In this document: piece by piece, positions 5,758 to 9,592 of the stretch
Layout: each line of letters begins with the position of its first letter
How positions within the stretch are numbered: position 1 is the stretch's first letter
NCBI GenBank assembly: GCA_027075825.1
Contig: JALSZZ010000231.1
Coordinates: 1-9,592 of the forward strand
Length of the DNA stretch: 9,592 nucleotides
Source of the DNA: Mariprofundaceae bacterium
GTDB taxonomy: Bacteria > Pseudomonadota > Zetaproteobacteria > Mariprofundales > Mariprofundaceae
Direction: 5' to 3'
The notes under the pieces: model-generated
Database searches by the model: none
What the model saw: only the letters and a program-made list of their open reading frames with translations
What the model was told of the DNA's origin: nothing
Position numbers and translations under genes: made by a program

Positions 5758-7743
5758 ATGACCCGGACACTTATGCAACTACCTGAAGATCTCTTCACCA
5801 CCATGCACTTGCAGGAATCGCCACCGGCATCCTGCATCATCGTTATTTTCGGCGCTTCCGGCGACCTCACCCGTCGCCTGCTCATACCATCATTGTTCAA
5901 CCTGTACTGCGATGGCATGCTGCCAGCAGATTTCGCCATCCTTGGCATGGCCATGGACGATTACCATAGCGAAAACTTTCGTCAGAAAATGAGCGCCGAT
6001 ATCCACCAGTTTTCCCGCCGCGATCACGTGGATGCGCAACGCTGGACAAGCTTTTGCGAACGCATTCATTATATGCGCGGGCGTTTTGACGAAGCGCAGG
6101 CATTTGCGCAACTCAAAAGCTTTTTGCAGGCATTGAGAGGGCGCTACAGTATTGAAGACAATGTACTGTTTTACATGGCAACACCGCCTTCTGTTTTCAG
6201 TATGATCTCCAATGGCCTGCAACAGGCAGGCATGAACCAGGCCTGCGATGGCTGGCGCAGAATTATTGTTGAAAAACCTTTTGGCTCTGATCTGGCCAGT
6301 GCCCGCGCCCTGAACCGCAATATTCTTGCTTTCTGGCATGAATCCCAAGTATATCGCATTGACCACTACCTCGGCAAGGAAGCGGTGCAAAATCTGCTCG
6401 CCTTTCGTTTTGCCAATGGCATGTTTGAGCCACTGTGGAACCGCACCCATATCGACCATATCCAGATCACAGCCACGGAGCAGGTTGGCGTGGAATGGCG
6501 TGGTGGCTATTACGACAAGGCTGGCGTGCTGCGCGATATGATTCAGAATCATTTGTTTCAGATGATGGCTTATTTATGCATGGAGCCGCCTGTTTCCTTT
6601 GAAGCGGAAGCCATCCGCAACGAGAAGTTCAAGCTGCTCAGCGCTGTGCGCATCCTGAAAGCTGAAGATGTCGCCGGTCATGCCGTGCGTGGCCAGTACG
6701 ATGCCGGCATTCTTCCCAATGGCGAAGCCGCCAGGCCCTATCGGCAAGAACCTCTTGTCGCCTCTGATTCCAATACGGAAACCTTTGCCGCCCTGAAACT
6801 GTATATTGATAACTGGCGCTGGCGCGGTGTTCCTGTACTGTTACGCTCAGGCAAGGCGCTGCGTACCCGTTCAACGGAAATTGTGGTGCAGTTTCGTCGC
6901 GCCCCCGAGTTCACCTTTCGCGGCACGCCAGCCAGCCAGCAACTGGAGGCCAATCAGTTAATTTTTCGCATTCAGCCCAATGCCGGCATTGATTTGCGCA
7001 TTCTCGCCAAGCGCCCTGGCCCTTCCATGCATATGCGCAAGGTCAACATGCATTTTGATTATGGCGAAGCTTTTGTTACACAACCAGGGACGGGCTACGA
7101 AACCATGCTCTATGACTGTATGCATGGCGATGCCTCACTGTTTTCCCGTTCTGATCTGGTGGAAGCAGCCTGGCGTATTGTGCAACCCATACTGGACGAG
7201 TGGCAACAACATACGCCGGAGGATTTCCCTAACTATCCCTTTGGTAGCTGGGGACCAAAAGCCGCCTTTGAACTGCCTGGTGGCGATCATCGACACTGGC
7301 TGGCACGCACGCCGGAGCACGCCATCGCCCGCATTCCCATGCTGCAACATGCCAACGCCGCCATGCGTCAGGCCTTTGCCATGATGCTCAGACCCGTGGT
7401 ATATAACACTGGCGATACGATTGTACGCTATGGCAGCGAAGGCAGGGAACTGTTTATTATTGAGCGGGGAACGGTGGATATTTGTGATCGTGAAGGAACA
7501 CCGGTCAATACCCTGGGGCAGGGGCAGGTATTTGGCGAACTGAGCATGCTGACTACTGAAAAACGCCGCGCCAACGTCATCGCCACCAGCTACTGCAACC
7601 TGTATCTGATGGAAAAACGTGATTTTTACAAAGTTTTGATGGATAATCCGCCTTTCGCCGAATACATTCTGAAAATTGCACGCGAACGTTATGATATTAT
7701 CGTTAATGCCGATGTATGGCGATTAAACAGTGAGTCATCATAA
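5758..7743 (+). CDS. zwf: Glucose-6-phosphate dehydrogenase fused to a C-terminal cyclic-nucleotide-binding domain
   Basis: This enzyme catalyses the first step of the oxidative pentose phosphate pathway, glucose 6-phosphate to 6-phosphogluconolactone with NAD(P)+ reduction, in the cytoplasm. Residues about 25-510 are a complete G6PDH: FGASGDL dinucleotide motif (31-37), EKPFG (172-176), substrate/active-site RIDHYLGKE (200-208, with Asp202 and His203), MIQNH with the likely catalytic base His265, RSGKAL (363-368) and WGPKAA near 498-503. At 661 residues it is about 170 longer than typical Zwf. The extra part (about 535-650) is a CRP/PKA-type cNMP-binding domain: GDTIVRYGSEGRELFIIERG (552-571), then the phosphate-binding cassette FGELSML...RRANV (592-607) with ribose-contacting Glu594 and phosphate-contacting Arg604 kept, and a terminal helix. 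There is no DNA-binding domain. The two parts are in one uninterrupted frame. It starts 3 bases after radC; no strong RBS is visible. Allosteric control by a cyclic nucleotide is inferred. Confidence 0.95.
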   Translation: MTRTLMQLPEDLFTTMHLQESPPASCIIVIFGASGDLTRRLLIPSLFNLYCDGMLPADFAILGMAMDDYHSENFRQKMSADIHQFSRRDHVDAQRWTSFCERIHYMRGRFDEAQAFAQLKSFLQALRGRYSIEDNVLFYMATPPSVFSMISNGLQQAGMNQACDGWRRIIVEKPFGSDLASARALNRNILAFWHESQVYRIDHYLGKEAVQNLLAFRFANGMFEPLWNRTHIDHIQITATEQVGVEWRGGYYDKAGVLRDMIQNHLFQMMAYLCMEPPVSFEAEAIRNEKFKLLSAVRILKAEDVAGHAVRGQYDAGILPNGEAARPYRQEPLVASDSNTETFAALKLYIDNWRWRGVPVLLRSGKALRTRSTEIVVQFRRAPEFTFRGTPASQQLEANQLIFRIQPNAGIDLRILAKRPGPSMHMRKVNMHFDYGEAFVTQPGTGYETMLYDCMHGDASLFSRSDLVEAAWRIVQPILDEWQQHTPEDFPNYPFGSWGPKAAFELPGGDHRHWLARTPEHAIARIPMLQHANAAMRQAFAMMLRPVVYNTGDTIVRYGSEGRELFIIERGTVDICDREGTPVNTLGQGQVFGELSMLTTEKRRANVIATSYCNLYLMEKRDFYKVLMDNPPFAEYILKIARERYDIIVNADVWRLNSESS

Positions 7744-7747
7744 GGAG
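7742..7747 (+). promoter_or_regulatory. Strong ribosome binding site for gnd
   Basis: AAGGAG lies eight bases before the gnd ATG and overlaps the zwf stop codon. It is the best Shine-Dalgarno match on the plus strand in this window and fixes the gnd start. radC, zwf and pgl have weak or no such site, so gnd may be translated more strongly than its neighbours. Confidence 0.8.
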
Positions 7748-7755
7748 AACAAACA

Positions 7756-8673
7756 ATGAAACTGGCAATGATTGGCCTGGGTCGCATGGGCGGCAATATG
7801 GTAAAGCGACTGGATCAGGGCGGCCATGAAGTCGTCGCCTATGATGTGGATGTCAATGCCGCCACTGCGCTGGCGAAGGAAGGCCAGCAAGTGCAACCTG
7901 TCAGCGATCTGGCAGCATTGCTTGCCGCATTACCTGTACCCCGCGTGATCTGGCTGATGGTACCACATCAGTTTGTGGATGACAGTATCAGCGCCCTGCT
8001 TGAAGCGGGATTACAGACTGGTGATTTGATCATTGATGGCGGCAACTCCAGTTACCGCAAAGGTCAGCAACGCGCTGCCATGCTGGCAGAACAGGGTATT
8101 CTGTTTGCCGATTGCGGCACATCCGGCGGTGTCTGGGGATTGAAAAATGGCTATTCACTGATGATCGGCGGCAGCGATGAGACCATTGCCCTGATTGCAC
8201 CGGCGCTCACCACGCTGGCTGCCAACAATGGCAAGGCATGGGCGCATGTTGGCCCTGTTGGTGCCGGGCACTTCGTCAAAATGGTGCATAACGGTATTGA
8301 ATACGGCATGATGCAGGCGTTTGCCGAAGGCTTTGAACTGATGCAGGCCAAAGAGGAGTTCCGGCTGGACGCGCATGCCATCGCCGAAGTCTGGCAGCAT
8401 GGCTCCGTGGTTTCCTCCTGGCTGCTGGATCTGATTGCTGATGCGCTGGCGCAGGATGTGGAACTCTCGGCATTGTCTGACTGGATGGATGATTCCGGCG
8501 AAGGCCGCTGGACGATTCACGAATCCATTGACCTGGCGATTCCCACACCGGTGCTGACGCTGGCCTTGCAAGCCCGCTTCCGCAGTCGTCAGCGGGATAC
8601 TTATGCCGGAAAAATCGTTAACGCCATGCGTGCCGGTTTCGGCGGCCATGCCATCAAACCGGCGGACGAGTGA
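7756..8673 (+). CDS. gnd: 6-phosphogluconate dehydrogenase, decarboxylating, short form (probably NAD+-preferring)
   Basis: It converts 6-phosphogluconate to ribulose 5-phosphate and CO2 with reduction of a nicotinamide cofactor. The protein has 305 residues, matching the short GndA/YqeC-type family rather than the roughly 470-residue E. coli Gnd. The Rossmann motif is GLGRMGGNM (7-15). Substrate and catalytic motifs are DGGNSSY (94-100), CGTSGGVWG (120-128) and GHFVKMVHNGIEYGM (171-185) with likely catalytic Lys175 and Glu182. After the second beta strand the sequence reads AYDVD, placing Asp30 where NADP-dependent enzymes usually have an Asn/Ser-Arg pair. Acidic residues there normally bind the NAD ribose, so NAD+ preference is inferred. 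It begins 12 bases after zwf behind a strong RBS and overlaps pgl by 4 bases. Confidence 0.94.
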   Translation: MKLAMIGLGRMGGNMVKRLDQGGHEVVAYDVDVNAATALAKEGQQVQPVSDLAALLAALPVPRVIWLMVPHQFVDDSISALLEAGLQTGDLIIDGGNSSYRKGQQRAAMLAEQGILFADCGTSGGVWGLKNGYSLMIGGSDETIALIAPALTTLAANNGKAWAHVGPVGAGHFVKMVHNGIEYGMMQAFAEGFELMQAKEEFRLDAHAIAEVWQHGSVVSSWLLDLIADALAQDVELSALSDWMDDSGEGRWTIHESIDLAIPTPVLTLALQARFRSRQRDTYAGKIVNAMRAGFGGHAIKPADE

Positions 8674-9326
8674 ATATTCACAACTTCGCCGATGCCGAAG
8701 CAGTCGCCACCGCTGTTGCCAATGTGGTAATTCGCACAGTGCAGCAGGCAGTGCGCGCTCGCGGTATTTGCCATCTGGCGCTGGCAGGCGGCACCACGCC
8801 GCGCCAGTGCTACAGCCGGCTGCGACAAGCTGATCTGCCATGGCAGGCGCTGCATATCTGGTTTGGAGACGAACGTTGCCTGCCCGTTGGCGATGACCAG
8901 CGCAACGATACCATGGCCGACGCAGCCTGGTTGCATCATGTGCCCATTCCGGCAGCCAATATTCACCGCATCGCAGCTGAATCTGGCGCTGAACAGGCAG
9001 CTCTTGCCTACAGTAAAGACCTGGCTGGCATCACCATTGACCTGGCCTTGCTCGGCATGGGCGAAGATGGTCACACGGCCAGCCTTTTTCCGAATCATCC
9101 TGAAATCCATGCGGCACAGCCTGCTGTTGCGGTTCACCATGCACCCAAGCTGCCTGCTGATCGCGTCTCCATGTCACTGGCGACGCTGAACGCTGCCCGT
9201 CAGCGGCTGGTCATGGTCACAGGCCGCAGCAAAAAGACTGTATGGGAAAGCATCGCACAGGGCGACAATGCCCACTTGCCTGTCTGTCAATTGCATCAAC
9301 CAGCGTGGTATATTGCCATTCCCTGA
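8670..9326 (+). CDS. pgl: 6-phosphogluconolactonase (DevB/Pgl type)
   Basis: It hydrolyses 6-phosphogluconolactone, the product of Zwf, to 6-phosphogluconate, the substrate of Gnd. The 218-residue protein belongs to the glucosamine-6-phosphate isomerase/6-phosphogluconolactonase fold: LALAGGTTPRQCY (36-48), WFGDERCLP (64-72), QRND (77-80) and GMGEDGHTASLFP (129-141), all characteristic of the DevB type and complete. The start is a GTG whose bases overlap the gnd stop as GTGA, implying translational coupling; there is only a weak GGCGGA upstream. The 3' end overlaps the convergent polysaccharide gene by 31 bases. It closes the zwf-gnd-pgl set, so all three enzymes of the oxidative branch are encoded together. 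Confidence 0.94.
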   Translation: MNIHNFADAEAVATAVANVVIRTVQQAVRARGICHLALAGGTTPRQCYSRLRQADLPWQALHIWFGDERCLPVGDDQRNDTMADAAWLHHVPIPAANIHRIAAESGAEQAALAYSKDLAGITIDLALLGMGEDGHTASLFPNHPEIHAAQPAVAVHHAPKLPADRVSMSLATLNAARQRLVMVTGRSKKTVWESIAQGDNAHLPVCQLHQPAWYIAIP

Positions 9327-9592
9327 AGATCAGCAACGCTGATATCACCCTGATTCAGGAGCAGATCTGCGCTTTCACATTGCGGCGCATAACCTTTGAT
9401 CGTTGTCAGCAGCAACTGACGAATGGCCTGAATATCATGGCTGGTAACGGCTGTTTGCAGTGCCATGATGCGCTGCTCCATCTCCTGCCAGGGCAGAAAA
9501 TCATCGCAGGCACGCATGATCAGCGGATGCTGTGTACCGGATACAGCATCGCTGATCAGTAATTCCTCATACAGCTTCTCTCCTGGCCGCAG
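9296..9592 (-). CDS. WbpM/CapD-type nucleotide-sugar dehydratase/epimerase, C-terminal fragment (5' part outside window)
   Basis: Only the last 98 residues are visible, with the frame open to the right edge. The fragment begins LRPGEKLYEELLISDAV, a hallmark of the C-terminus of the FlaA1/CapD/WbpM extended short-chain dehydrogenases that convert UDP-N-acetylhexosamines for polysaccharide, capsule or glycan synthesis. The following TQHPLIMRACDDF and the terminal GYAPQ (matching the usual GYxP ending) fit the large membrane-bound WbpM/CapD form better than the short soluble FlaA1/PseB form, but the membrane and catalytic parts are not in the window. About 25 residues follow GYAPQ, a longer tail than I expect for the family, and that tail is what overlaps pgl. 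It probably belongs to a separate polysaccharide operon read leftward. Confidence 0.83.
   Translation of the reverse strand: MRPGEKLYEELLISDAVSGTQHPLIMRACDDFLPWQEMEQRIMALQTAVTSHDIQAIRQLLLTTIKGYAPQCESADLLLNQGDISVADLQGMAIYHAG
9322..9359. other. Nested inverted repeat at the pgl/polysaccharide-gene convergence
   Basis: CCTGAA (9322-9327) and TTCAGG (9354-9359) are perfect reverse complements. Inside them ATCAGC (9329-9334) and GCTGAT (9338-9343) form a second perfect 6-bp stem with a 3-base loop. The outer arm contains the pgl stop codon. No T-run follows on either strand, so it is not a standard intrinsic terminator. It could be a weak bidirectional 3'-end structure, or chance. It also lies within the coding sequence of the opposite-strand gene. 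Confidence 0.3.

Noticed and set aside
5890..6552. Minus-strand open frame of 220 codons inside zwf
   Set aside because: It is antisense to the conserved G6PDH core and has no recognisable features.
7660..7700. TATGAT sequence near the end of zwf as an internal promoter for gnd-pgl
   Set aside because: No reasonable -35 element at 16-18 bases; the gnd junction is better explained by operon read-through plus a strong RBS.
8155..9140. Minus-strand open frames opposite gnd and pgl (228 and 179 codons)
   Set aside because: They are antisense to genes with complete catalytic motifs and have no family resemblance; codon bias of the real genes explains them.

Overview
The window is almost wall-to-wall protein coding and comes from a Gram-negative proteobacterium. 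The main clues are a complete minor-pilin cluster of the type IV pilus (fimT-pilV-pilW-pilX order), a Gram-negative-type class A penicillin-binding protein (PBP1a), and a zwf-gnd-pgl sugar-phosphate operon. Base composition looks moderate, roughly half G+C by eye. A gamma- or betaproteobacterium is the likeliest host. The compact zwf-gnd-pgl arrangement with a short-form Gnd would suit an organism that relies on the oxidative pentose phosphate route, for example a methylotroph, but this is only a guess. No insertion sequence, CRISPR array, tRNA, rRNA or phage gene was seen, and there is no gene-free stretch longer than about 25 bases.

Layout. (1) Positions 1-2624, minus strand: four type IV pilus minor-pilin genes, read from right to left as fimT, pilV, pilW and pilX. 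The stop and start codons overlap at each junction, so translation is probably coupled. pilX runs off the left edge, and pilY1/pilE-type genes would be expected beyond it. (2) Positions 2611-9326, plus strand: mrcA (PBP1a), radC, zwf, gnd and pgl, with gaps of 24, 3, 12 and -4 bases. This looks like one long transcription unit joining peptidoglycan synthesis, a RadC-family protein and the complete oxidative branch of the pentose phosphate pathway. (3) Positions 9296-9592, minus strand: the C-terminal end of a WbpM/CapD-type nucleotide-sugar dehydratase/epimerase, convergent with pgl and overlapping it.

How the genes work together. Zwf oxidises glucose 6-phosphate to 6-phosphogluconolactone, Pgl hydrolyses the lactone, and Gnd oxidatively decarboxylates 6-phosphogluconate to ribulose 5-phosphate. 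The most notable point is that Zwf is about 170 residues longer than usual and ends in a cyclic-nucleotide-binding (CRP/PKA-type) domain with its phosphate-binding cassette intact. This suggests direct second-messenger control of the first committed step. The minor pilins would prime type IV pilus assembly at the inner membrane. The pilin and mrcA operons start head to head with overlapping 5' ends, so each promoter must lie inside the other's coding region.
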